A stretch of DNA of 64,000 bases from Lactuca virosa (lineage: Eukaryota; Streptophyta; Magnoliopsida; Asterales; Asteraceae): the NCBI GenBank assembly GCA_928212115.1, contig CAKMRJ010005745.1, positions 95,660,841 to 95,724,840 on the forward strand, given 5' to 3'. The position numbers and the translations under genes are program-made. Within the stretch, counting starts at the first letter, position 1. Each line of letters opens with the position of its first letter. Shown in pieces: positions 44,156 to 55,172 of this stretch. The notes below the pieces were generated by a model. The model did no database searches and was not told the origin of the DNA. It saw only the letters and a list, made by a program, of their open reading frames with translations.

Positions 44156-44575
44156 AGATAAAACCCTAGGAGGTATCCAAGGCTATAAATAGGGCCTTAG
44201 GGATTCATTCCTCCTTGCTCATTCTTGGCTTGATTTTTCGCCACTTCTTTCTCCCTCTTTGTGGAAGAACTCTCCTTATAGTTCATCCCATCCTAGTTAT
44301 TTTTTATTCTACTCTTTTGATTTCATTGGGTGTGAACCAAGAGAGGGATTCTGGTTTGGGTCCTTATCATCCAAACAAGGTGGCACGCACGAGGAGTCAA
44401 GCGCGAAGATCTTTAGCTGCAAAAGAGGTATGTGATTCTTCCTTTGTATTTTCGGTTTTCTTAGGGTAGATTTAATAGTATGAAACCATAGATCCATAGG
44501 TTGCATGTACACTTAGGTATCTCGTTGTTGTTTCGATTTTTCCGCAACCTAGTTTAGAGTGTATTTGATGCTTAG
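44156..44575 (+). repeat. Copia-type LTR fragment, plus orientation
   Basis: A TATA box (GCTATAAATAGGG, about 44188) and the leader CCTTGCTCATTCTTGGCTTGA parallel the LTR at 28549-29265. The end near TGTATTTGATGC lacks a primer site and runs straight into RT sequence. Confidence 0.6.
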
Positions 44576-44579
44576 AAAA

Positions 44580-45940
44580 CCTAACATTATCGCCACAAAT
44601 TTGACAGTCAAGGTAATATTGAGCATTACAAAGGTCGCCTTGTTGCTTAGGTTTTCTCTCAGCTTCCCGGTCTTGACTTTAATGACACTTTTATCCTCGT
44701 TCTTAAACATGCCACCATTCGTACTGTTCTTAGCATTGTCATATCCAAAAATTGGCCCATACAACAATTGGATGTCACAAATGCCTTTCTTCATGGAGAT
44801 TTATCTGAGGATGTCAACATGAAACAGCCTCCAGGTTATGTTCATCCATCTTATCCCCCATCATGTTTTTCGTCTCCATAAGGCGCTCTGTAGTCTAAAA
44901 CAAGATCCTAGAGCTTGGTATCAGTGATTTGTGGTTTTTATCACCTCTCTTGGCTACACTAGCAGCCGCTCTGACTGTTCTCTTTTCACTTATCACTCTG
45001 GAAAAATCATATATTCATCCTCCTCTATGTGGATGATATTATTCTTATTGCGTCCTCCTCAAGTCTTGTATTTCGCATTATCTCTTGCCTCTCCTCTGAG
45101 TTTCCCATGACGGATCTTGGTTCTCTCTTTTTTTTCTTGGAATTGCTTCTTCTCGCTCTGAAAAGGGTCTCTTCTTATCTCAAACCTCCCTTTCCAAAGA
45201 AATTATGGCTCAGGCTGCCATGTTCACTTTTAATCTGTGCAGTACTCCCTCCGATACTAAATCTAAGTTATCCCTTGACGGTCCTCCTGTCTCTAACCCT
45301 ACTCTCTACAGACGTATTGCTGGTCTTTTGCAATATCTCACATTTACTCGTCCTGATATTGCTTATGTTGTTCATTAAATTTGTTTATCTATGCATGATC
45401 CGCGTGAACTTTATCTTCTCTCTCTCAATTGTATTCTACACGGTCTTTCAGGGCACCTTGTCTCATGGGCTTTTCATTCGGTCGTCTTCTATCAATCACT
45501 TGGTTTCATACTCTGATGTTGATTGGGTCAGCTCTCCTCATACCCGTCAGTCTACTTATGGGTTTAGTGTTTATCTTGGCGATAATCTTGTGTCTTGGTC
45601 CTCCAAACATCAACATGTCGTGTCTCATTCCTCTGTCCATACTAAGTATTGTGGGATGGCTTCTCAATTTGTCATGTCTATTGTCTAAAGTTACGGTTGT
45701 GTTTTACGATAATGTGAGTGCCATGTACTTACCTTCTAACCCTGTTCAGCACCAATGTACCAAACATGTAGATATAGACTTACATTTTGTTAGGGAGTGT
45801 GTTGCTATTCGACATGTGTGGGTCTTACATGTTCCTTCAGCTCACCAGTTTGCAGGTATATTTACAAGGGCCTTCCTACTCGATTACTTTTAGACTTTCG
45901 GGACAGTTTGAACATATGTAAACCCCATGGTCAAAATTAG
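44580..45940 (+). pseudogene. Copia RT and RNase H relic, plus strand
   Basis: Readable landmarks across frames are NWPIHQLDVTNAFLHGD (about 44750), HKALYGLKQ-like remains (about 44880), the active-site LLYVDDIILIASS (about 45024) and FPMTDLGSLFFFL (about 45100). RPDIAYVVH (about 45350) and WVSSPHTRQSTYG with WSSKHQHVVSHSS (about 45525-45635) mark RNase H. The C-terminal HVDIDLHFVRE and FAGIFTRA follow (about 45770-45870). At least three frameshifts and a stop at 45378 break it. No gag or integrase lies upstream. It ends with a polypurine-like TTAGGGGGTG at 45937. Confidence 0.8.
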
Positions 45941-45946
45941 GGGGTG

Positions 45947-46000
45947 TGTTAGATTATATTTTATATGCTTTTTGCATTCTTTGTTACAGAGTATAACTTT
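45947..46000 (+). repeat. 3' LTR start of the copia relic, truncated
   Basis: TGTTAGATTATATTTTATATGC follows the polypurine-like tract. After about 55 bp it runs into the TG/TA microsatellite, so most of the LTR is missing. Confidence 0.55.
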
Positions 46001-46120
<120 letters not shown>

Positions 46121-46179
46121 GTGATTTTGTATCATCAATGTGTATTTAAGTTAATCAACCTTTCAAATATGTTGTTAGG

Positions 46180-47031
46180 GAAAGCAAGGTGTTGGATCTT
46201 ATACATAGTGATTTATGTGATTTACTTGCAACACCTTCCCTTGGAAACAAAAATTATGTTGTTACTTTTATTGATGATGCATCTAGATATTGTTATGTCT
46301 ATTTACTACATTCTAGGGATGAAGCACTTGGTAAATTTAAAATTTATAAACAACAAGTTGAGCTTCATAAAAATGAATTAATAAAATTATTGCGTACTGA
46401 TAGACGTGGTAAGTATTATGATCCAGCTCATTTTAAATTAACTAGAATAATACATCAAACCACAGATCCTTATACACCACAACAAAATGGTGTGGCTAGA
46501 AGGAAGAATAGGACTTTGAAAGAAATGGTTAATTCCATGTTGTCCTATTTTGGATTAAGTGAAGGGTTTTGGGGTGAGGCAATGTTAATTGCATATTACA
46601 TCTTGAACAGAACTACAAATAACAGGAGTAAGAATACTCCTTATGAACTTTAGTGTAAAAAGGTACCAAATTTGAGTTATCTCAAAGTTTGGGGTTGTAG
46701 AGCAGTTGTAAGGCTCACTGAACCCAAAAGGAAAACATTGGGTGAGAGAGGTGTAGATTGTATCTTTATTGGATATGTTGAACATTCCAAAGCATAGAGA
46801 TTCTATGTTTTAGAATCTAATGACTCTGTGTCTATAAACATTGTGATAGAGTCAAGAGATGCTATCTTTGATGAATGAAGATTTACATCTATACCTAGAC
46901 CAAGGGACATGATTCAACAATCATCTAGCAAGAGTACTAATCAAGCTTAAGATGATTCTGGTGATGCAAGTTTTGTACCTGAACCTAGGAAAAGCACAAG
47001 AGCTAGAAAAGACTATATGTCAACATCAATA
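46180..47031 (+). pseudogene. Copia integrase, catalytic Glu lost
   Basis: The frame from 46189 (154 residues) reads FIDDASRYCYVYLL, then LRTDRRGKYYD and TPQQNGVARRKNRTLKEM, and RTTNNRSKNTPYEL. In copia integrases the third catalytic residue sits in an A-E-R-K-N motif. Here it is A-R-R-K-N, so the Glu is replaced. A TAG (46651) follows PYEL, and the integrase C-terminus (KVWGCRAVV, IFIGYVE) continues with further stops to 47031. The reading frame would run on into RT across the MULE insertion. Confidence 0.8.
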
Positions 47032-47040
47032 TTGTTTTAA
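47032..47040. repeat. MULE target duplication, left copy (degenerate)
   Basis: TTGTTTTAA against TTGTTTAAT at 48471-48479: 9 bp with two mismatches. Confidence 0.6.
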
Positions 47041-48470
47041 GACAAAACTGCACAAATGGTCCCTGTGGTTTGCTGAAAATTGACACTTTGGTCCAAAAAG
47101 TTTTGGACTAGCACCACAGGTCCAAAGTTTTCATTTTGTTGTGAGTTTGGTCCAATTTACTTCAAAATTTTTTGTAATGACGATTTACCCTTCTTTTTTG
47201 TTTTTTTAGTTTTTTTATTTATTCAAATATTTTTATGATTATAAGAAAACACTTCCTCTCTCTCTCTCTCTCGCGTTCCAGACTCGATTTCCCCATCATC
47301 ATCTTCATCTAAAAACTCGATTTCCCCATCATCATCTTCATCTAAAAACTAGATTTCCCCATCATCATCTTCATCTTTATTATTAGCTCCTAACGTGACT
47401 ATCATGAGCCACTATCACCATCGAATTGTAGATTCTTACTCCGCTGGTCAAATCTGCAAACAAGATCTGGTTCAAGGTGGAGAAACCAAATGTTCAAATG
47501 GTGGATAAATTGAGCATGTCATCTGGTTCAAGGTTAGATTTACGAACGAAGGTTGAGATTTACGAACCCACAAATCCGAATTTTACTTCACATTCTACAA
47601 ATCACTAGTCTCGATTTCTCGATTCCAATCATGTGCAGATGAATTTGTATTTTTGCAACTCGTTTTAGAGTTTATCAACACCGATTCAGAAGATGCGTAG
47701 TGTAAGATCTGGATGAGTTGAGCAATAAAAATGACCGATTTGAGGCTTAAACTTGGAGATCCACCACGTTTTTTCTTGATTCGAATGTCGATAAGGTTAG
47801 AAACGACAATGGTGAAGATTCGAGTTTCAAATCATTGGTTCAGAAACGACAAACCCTAGACATTCTTCACCATCAACAACGTATATGGATCCATTCCTGG
47901 GATAATTTTTTGGGTGTGTGATGGAGATGAACAGATCCGAGAAGGGTTTTCTGACCTATAGACGGAGAGGGGTGAGCTCATGAACAAACCCATATTTTGT
48001 GGAAGTTTTTTGATTTAGGGATGATTTTTAGGCGTAGATGAAGTAGAAAAAAATCAGGTAGAGATAAAGGTAGCAGATGGTGGTTGCAACGGTCTGTGGT
48101 GGTGACAGACGTTGGTGGTGGCGGATGGTAGTCCAACGATGGTGGTGGGGAAGATGTTCTTAAGTTTATGACATGTTCTTGAGTTCATGAACGATGGTGG
48201 TAACCAATTTTCTGGAAAAATTTAGATGAGAGAGAGAGAGAGATTTATTTTCTTTTTTATTTTTCTTTTAACTATAAAAATATTTAAATAAATAAAAAAA
48301 CTGAAAAAACAAAAAGAAAGGGTAAAATCGACATTACAAAAAAGTTTAAAGTAAATTGGACCAAACTCGCAACAAAATGAAAACTTTGGACCTGTGGTGC
48401 TAGTCCAAAACTTTTTGGACCAAAATGACAATTTTCAGCAAACCACATGGACCATTTGTGCAGTTTCGTC
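47041..48470. mobile_element. MULE-type TIR element, 1430 bp, inside copia pol
   Basis: Terminal inverted repeats of about 240 bp span 47041-47280 and 48226-48470. Landmarks are AACTGCACAAATGG, TTTGGACTAGCACCACAGGT and a (CT)n/(GA)n run at the inner end of each arm. The approximate 9-bp flanks match MULE transposition. The interior has no transposase. It has a tandem repeat (47285-47385) and a region of GGTGGTGGCGG-like codons near 48080-48150. Removing the element restores the copia frame across the junction. Confidence 0.85.
47285..47385. repeat. 33-bp tandem repeat, three copies
   Basis: The unit contains GATTTCCCCATCATCATCTT and TCATCTAAAAACT. Copies start at about 47286, 47319 and 47352 with one or two changes. 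Confidence 0.85.
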
Positions 48471-48977
48471 TTGTTTAATATTGAGGAGGATCCAAAGACT
48501 TTTAGTAAAGCTATGGCTTCTAGGGATGTTCATTTCTGGAAAGATGTAATTCAGGATGAGATTGATTCTATCATGCATAACAATACTTGGGTATTGTCAG
48601 ATTTACCTCCTGGTTGCAATGTATTGGAAAGTAAGTGGATCCTCAAAAGGAAAATGAAGGTGGATGGCACAATTGATAAGTATAAAGCCAGATTGGTTAT
48701 CCAAGGCTTTAGGCAAAAAGAAGGCATTGACTTCTTTGATACTTATGCTCCTGTTGCTAGAATTTCCACTATTAGATTATTGTTAGCTCTTACAGCTATA
48801 CATAATCTTGTGATTCACCAAATGGATGTGAAAACTGCATTCTTGAATGGTGACTTGGATGAGGAAATTTACATGAAAAAACCTGAAAGGTTTGTGATGT
48901 TTGGTAATGAACATAAGGTTGAAGAAATCATTATATGGTTTAAAACAAGCACCAAAACAATGACATCAAAAGTTTGA
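48471..48977 (+). pseudogene. Copia RT, N-terminal half
   Basis: The frame begins with FNIEEDPKTFSKAM and continues through ESKWILKRKMKVDGTIDKYK, ARLVIQGFRQKEGIDFFDTY and MDVKTAFLNGDLDEEIYMKK, standard copia RT finger and palm motifs. It ends after HKVEE where a frameshift and small deletion disturb the next conserved block. The nominal ATG of the longer frame (48447) lies in the MULE terminal repeat and is not real. Confidence 0.85.
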
Positions 48978-48981
48978 TGAT

Positions 48982-50020
48982 GTGATATTATCTAATGGTT
49001 TTGATTTAAACCAGGCTGACAAATGTGTATATAGCAAATTTGATTCTTCCAGTAAAGGAGTTATAATTTGTCTATATGTTGATGATATGTTAATTTTTGG
49101 TACTGATCAAGGTGAAGTTGATAAAAACAAGAAATTTTTATCATCTAGTTTTGACAAGAAAGACATGGGGAGGCTGAGGTAATTCTTGGTATAAGAATTA
49201 GAAAAGGAAACAATGGGATTAAATTTCTCAATCTCATTACATTGAGAAGATATTGAAAAAGTTTAACTTTGAGAATTGTTCTCATGTTATCACTCCTATA
49301 GATCCTACTCTTAAGCTTCTACCTAATAAAGGATCTCCAGTGTCTCAACTTGAATACTCAAGGGCTATTGGTTGTCTAATGTATGCCATGGTTATTACTA
49401 GGCATGATATAACATATGTTGTAGGAAGGCTTAGTAGATATACTAGTAGTTCTAGTTCACATCATTGGAAAGTTATGAGTAAAGTATTCAAGTATTGGAA
49501 AGGGACCATGAATTATGGTTTAACTTATAGTGGATATCCTTCTATTTTGGAAGGTTATTCAGATGCCAATTGGATTAACAACTTAGAGGATCACTCCTCT
49601 ACAAGTGGTTGGGTGTTTCTTCTTGGAGGAGGTGCCATTTCTTGGGCATCTAAGAAACGGACTTGTATTACTAACTCAACCCAGGAGTCTGAGTTTGTTG
49701 CATTGTCTACTGCTGGTAAAGAAGCTGAGTGGCTAAAAAATTTGATTTATGAAATTTCATTATGGCCCAAACCGATATCTACCATTTCTATCAGATGTGA
49801 TAGTGTTGCAACTTTGGCTAAGGCTTATAGTCAAGTGTACAATGCAAGGTCTAGACATTTAGGTGTTAGACATAGCATGATTCGTGAACTCATCATGACT
49901 GGTGTGATATATGTGGAGTTTGTAAGAACTCAGTTGAATTTAGCCGATCATCTAACCAAAGGGTTAACAAGAGATCTTGTGCATAAGGCGGCTGTAGGAA
50001 CGGGTTTAAAGTCCCCTTAA
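48982..50020 (+). pseudogene. Copia RT C-terminus and RNase H
   Basis: The first frame (48982-49182) has CVYSKFDSSSKGVIICLYVD with the active-site YVDD followed by MLIFGTDQ. A frameshift near 49178 leads into a 255-residue frame (49253-50020). This has KKFNFENCSHVITPIDP, then RNase H: DANWINNLEDHSSTSGWVF, SWASKKRTCITNSTQESEFV, ending HLTKGLTRDLVHKAA. The RNase H motifs look complete. The stop at 50018-50020 is the natural pol end. Confidence 0.85.
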
Positions 50021-50545
50021 AATCTTTATATTGAGATACCCAATTCCCATCTAGTGTAATATTAGATACTGAATTCAATGTGGAAAGTTTGATATTTGAA
50101 GATTGGAACACATTAGTATCATCATCCCAAGGTATGTGTTCAGTACTGCAAGTTAAGGAGGTTTAATTTATATTCTTAATAGTTCTTTTGAGAAATTGCA
50201 TTTGCAGGTGCGAGAATAAAAGGACTACCTATATAAGCATGAAGTTTAGCTGCTTCAAGAAGTTAGGACTTGGCTTTGATATGCTTATTGAAGGATGGGA
50301 CACAAGTAGTAAAATATAGTGTCAATTTAGAACTTATGAGAATATAAATTGTTGTGTGTATTATCTTCATGTATTCACTATGAATAGAAAGGGTTCAATC
50401 CTTAGTGACACCCTGATATTCGAATATTAGGAATGAATAATATACTAATGTGAAATTCATCAACACGACATTTCATTTATGCATCAGTTTGTTGTTGTTA
50501 TGTTTTATTTTAAGTTAATCAAGATTACACTTAAATGGGGAGGTT
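50021..50545 (+). other. 3' untranslated region of the copia element
   Basis: Non-coding. It ends with the polypurine-like AAATGGGGAGGT at about 50533-50544, right before the 3' LTR. Confidence 0.6.
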
Positions 50546-51221
50546 TGTTGGTGATTTTATATCATCAATGTGTATTTAAGTGTAACGGATTGACTTTTTG
50601 ATCATAATCAATCTTGATGAATATTAAACAAGTAAGGAAGGTGCGGAGTGCACACTTGTTTAAGTCATTCAAGATTCAAAGTAAACTGTCATTTAGGGGC
50701 GAAGCCCCTAAACGAACGGGGGTCCTGGGGCAGCGCCCCTGGGAGTGGGGTCCAAGGGGCGGCAGCCCCTGGCGGGGTCTAAGGGACAGAGCCCCTGGCT
50801 GGGGTCGAGCTGCCAGGTCAGCGCGAAAATATTTTATATGAGTTATGTTGTTATATAAAAAATACATTAGAAATCTGAATTCTTGTAAATGAACCCGATT
50901 TTTGACTTCATTTTTACCCTTATTAATAATCTAGTTTTGGTGACAGTTTATGACTATTATAAACTGTCTTTTGACAGTTTGAGTAGTTTTTGGACAAAGA
51001 AAACTGTTTTGACAGTTTTCATACAAAGGAAGTATTTAAGCATTTTCGTCATAATTTTCTTGGTACACTTATAATCAGGAAAATCATAACTTCATCTTCT
51101 CTGTTCTTGAAAACTCTTATAAGTCTTATCCGATTAAAGGTTGAGAGTACCACCAAAATACTTTAATCTGAAAGTGAACACACGATTTTCAGAGTTTCCA
51201 AGCCTTTTATTACCCAAAATT

Positions 51222-51226
<5 letters not shown>
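50546..51226 (+). repeat. 3' LTR of the copia element
   Basis: It starts TGTTGGTGATTTTATATCAT, like 46116. It contains a GC-rich block of repeated GGGGC/GCCCC words (50695-50815) in which GGGGCGAAGCCCC and GGGGCGGCAGCCCC can fold into hairpins. It ends near TTCTAAC, where (TA)n starts, so the last base or two are uncertain. Confidence 0.75.
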
Positions 51227-51284
<58 letters not shown>

Positions 51285-51317
51285 TATATATATATATATA
51301 TATAGATATATATATAT
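51227..51317. repeat. (TA)n microsatellite
   Basis: About 90 bp with two TAGATA interruptions. It sits between the copia element and the Helitron-like unit. Confidence 0.95.
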
Positions 51318-54300
51318 CATTATTATTATATATAAAAGCCTTTTTATTCTCCTACCTCCAAAATCAAATTTATACGTTTTACTTGACGCCACGTCTACTG
51401 CCTTGTGAAACGATGCCACCGACACCAACGTCGAGTCACAATGGCTCATGTTCCACAGTGTCGTATCATGTACACCATTTCATTGCTAATTGATATTGCC
51501 GATGTTCCCCAATGAACTGTGAAATATCTTCCCATATAGACGGCCTCCGCTTCTCATCTCATATCGGGGCAACATCAGTTTTACGTTGGTGGCTTCGAAT
51601 TTTCTTGGTGCCGCCTAGAACCAATTCACACCGTTAACCCACACTCAGAAGTCAGAACGACTCAACTTAACACTACGTCTATTCAATCATTCTTATCGTC
51701 GTTTCTGCTTCAATGCCTCATCTTCTATATAAACCCTTCTTATCTGTTAACGTCTACAACGTATGTATGTGTTTCCAAGGACGCACGTCACTCATTGTTT
51801 GAACAACAACTATGCCCATCAAATTCGATCGGCAAACACGTTTGGGAGACGCTCTGGTTTTTAGGTATGTGCTTTTTAAATATTGGGTTCTAATTTTGCT
51901 ACACTCACGTCATTGTTAAACAAAATCTGCAAATTTACCCCTAATTCGAGAAATTGAATAGACTGTCATATTACCATCTAGGGTTTTAATTCTTTTATTC
52001 GCTATTGAGTTTTCGATTCGGTATTATCTCTTTCTCTTTTCTTTCGTCTCCGAATGTCTATCCTTCAGAAATCGATTTACTATTTCCCCTGGTTCTCCAC
52101 TGGAAAATTCTTGGATTAATCAGCGACTTTTACATTGGTAACAACATCAATGGTTTTTCAGTTTTAGGATTTCTAAAAGAATTTTTATTTTATGTTTGTT
52201 ATAGCAAAGGTATTTATTTCTTCTTTTGGTCGTGGTTGAACTGCTATCTTGATGTACATATAATTTGGTCTGTTTTCTATACAAGGCTTTTGGGCTTCGA
52301 GCGTTTTCTCATGTATTTTCAATTGGAATTGATGATGTTCAACTTGGGGTTGTTCTAAATCACCTATGTATAACGATCCCCCCTTTGCACCTATGGATTG
52401 AATCAATGTGATGGTAAGTTGCATCGTTTTGAGGGTGGGTTATGTGGATGTATTAGAACATTGTGAATTGGTTCTAGGCAACACATATAAAACAGGGATT
52501 TTATCTATAATAAAGACCAGGGTCTAGCCATCTTAGGGTAATTTGGGTATCTAAAACAACTATAGTTGAAGGGTTTTTATATAGAAGGTGAGGGCGTGAG
52601 GCGCTAATTTGAGGTAACTTTTTATGATATATTAGCAACGACATTGATTGAAATTGCTCATTAGGTTTGTTAATAAAAAGTGAATATGTTGTATTTATCT
52701 TTGACATACTTAATGATTGGTAACAAGTAATGTAGATTAGACATTGACAACTTCATCCCATTGGATCAAGATGATACTAAAATATTCTCACCGTCTGGGA
52801 GGAGGCAAATAAATCTTCATAATAACTTCTTGATCAATAAGTACAATTAGATCTTTTAAAGTACTTTGAAAACTACTTATGTTTCTTGAAAATTTTTGTC
52901 AATTTGGTTTAATTGTAATGGATTGTTCTTCTTTAGGAATAAAGTTGAAGCTCTCAAATTGTTTTATATGCAATTGTTTTCTTTTATTTTCTTTTCTAGG
53001 TTTGGCTTATGGAGTTCGTTGTAATGGATATCTGAAATCAACACGAATTAAGATGTTCAACTGATCTCACAGAATTTGCATGGCTAGAAGGTCTTAACCA
53101 AAATTTTTATTTCGTTCTTGTACAAAATAGTGGTAATATTTTTGGCATACTCTACAAGAAGAGACACATTATGTAGAGATATTGTAAAATTCACATATTT
53201 ATGGCCTAAATCTTTGAAATGTAATGGTTGTAAGGTTTCTGCAAGTATAAACCACTCATTTGGTTGTTCACTTTTGTAGTCCTTTACCTGATACTAAACT
53301 CAAGTTCAGTATTGTTTTGGAAAATGCTTGAGTTTTTTTTCACCATTGACATGTACAGTACAGTGTTCTAGCGCTTGACAAGATGGTGTTAGTTTATCAT
53401 CCTTAATATGTACTCGTTCTTGTTTAAAGTGGAGAGTTCATTTACAGCAAAATACATAACATTATACTTTCAAGTTGTTTTTTTATACATTTGTATCATG
53501 TTGGTTATGTTTAAGTATTTTACTACGATTTTGTAGAGCTAACTTTTTCGACCTATTTTCATCTAACAGATAATAATGTGCTTCAACAATTCCATGTGGC
53601 AAGGTATGTATGTTTGGGAAAACGTTTAGTCCCATGTAATTCATAATATTTTCCTGAAAGAAGTACGTTTGTCTGCCGTTACATTATTTATGTAACGTCC
53701 TTTTGTTTCTTGTTTTAAGATAATTAAAGTAGGGGGCATGTGTGGTAAAAGATTTTTCATGTTACTATCATTATTTCCTAAAAACCAATTGTTACCAGTG
53801 GGCAAGAAAGTTAATCAGGGAAATGACCAAAACATCTGTTAAGAAAAATGCTAATTTTTTTGACATATGGTTATTCTAGAAATGTTAAATGTTTTCCTTA
53901 TCATTATGCGGCCGTGCGGGTATTATGACATTAGAGATAAATGCTTTCTTATTACAAACTATCTACCAAAAGATATATCTCATAGTGACATTTAGGTTGT
54001 TTTGTGTTGTTTATATTAGATATCTTCTTTCCTTTTTTAAGTATAATTTAGTCCGAATTCAAACTTGTGAAAACATCTAACCAGTATACGCATTGTATTT
54101 TTGGTTTTTAGCTGTAATAATAATGTAAATTCATTTTCTTACCCAAAATAGAAAATATACTTACATTTTCTTACCAATAAAAACAACAATATTACTTAAT
54201 TCCACTTATGTATGTCTTTTTTTGGTAATTTCAATTCAATAAACATCTATATGTGCATTTGTATGTATTTATTTTCTTATTGTTTTGAAAATTGATTTAA

Positions 54301-54660
54301 GAATATCGCTTAATATTTACATATGTATGTTCTTTTTTAGTGGTGATTCAACTGTAACTTTTCTCATAGCATTTAGAAAATTTTAAAAAAATCATGGCAT
54401 ACATAACCTCCATCGTGCTTTGAGAGCATAAGCAAACATATTATAATTGAGGCGTTGTTCATACCTATGAATGCATACAAGAATATCAAGCACAATTTAG
54501 TTGTTGCTTATAACAATATAATATTATTTTGTTTTTCTTATTCAAGTAATTTACCTTGAAATCCATCTGTTTATAACATTATACTTTCGTTTTTTGGTTA
54601 ATTGCACAAGATACTTTATATAATAGTACCTTTTGTGGGTCGTGTTTAGCACGGGCCTCA
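51317..54660 (+). mobile_element. Helitron-like unit (tentative)
   Basis: The left end is TCATTATTATTATATATAAA following an A. The right end has a stem-loop, GGGTCGTG-TTTAG-CACGGGCC (54637-54657), the GC-rich hairpin style of plant Helitron 3' ends. A clear CTRR terminus is absent, so the right boundary is unsure. There are no inverted repeats, LTRs or transposase. Inside are promoter- and exon-like pieces: TATA (CTATATAAACCC, about 51727), a short frame from ATG 51812 ending at a GTATGT donor, and an exon-like stretch 53566-53602 between AG and GTATGT. Gene capture would fit a Helitron, but I cannot name the gene. Confidence 0.45.
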
Positions 54661-54668
54661 AACTTTTT

Positions 54669-54669
<1 letters not shown>

Positions 54670-54741
<72 letters not shown>
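54670..54741. repeat. (TA)n microsatellite
   Basis: About 72 bp. Its right edge abuts the copia LTR at 54742. Confidence 0.95.
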
Positions 54742-54745
<4 letters not shown>

Positions 54746-55019
54746 ATGAATTAAGCGTAATTAATGTAACTATAAATCAAACCAAACTAGTAAACTTTGA
54801 TAAGAACTTTAATTGAGAAGAAAGAATATTTAGAGAGAATATGAAAGTTATATCTCTTATAACTTGTGGTGTGTTTCATTCTTTACAGTGGAGGGGTATT
54901 TATACTACAAATTTTACTAACATATAATTGTAACTAGTTAGAAATGTTGACAAATTTACCATGCACCAATTATTATGTCATCCACCAATTATTTACAACA
55001 TCACCAATTATTTACAACA
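54742..55019 (-). repeat. 3' LTR of the younger copia element (278 bp)
   Basis: Plus-strand ends are TGTTATGAATTAAGCG and TTTACAACA. It has an extra 19-bp tandem copy of the CACCAATTATTTACAACAT type that the 5' LTR lacks. Confidence 0.88.
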
Positions 55020-55030
55020 CTCCCCCTTGG
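55020..55030 (-). promoter_or_regulatory. Polypurine tract of the younger copia element
   Basis: The minus strand reads CCAAGGGGGAG directly before the LTR start TGTTGTAAAT. Confidence 0.85.
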
Positions 55031-55172
55031 ATGACATCATTTTAGCATTCAACTTTGACGTACTGCCTCATTAAAAACCTTGCTAAAGAAAACCCAGTGG
55101 GAAAAAAACTTTAGCGAAGGGAAAAAGAGTGCAGTGTATAGTTTACTCCCCCTTATTTAGACATCTGTCACA

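Noticed and set aside
50695..50815. GC-rich hairpin words as a possible terminator or riboswitch
   Set aside because: This is a plant LTR, and similar GGGGC/GCCCC blocks are usual in copia LTRs. There is no bacterial context.
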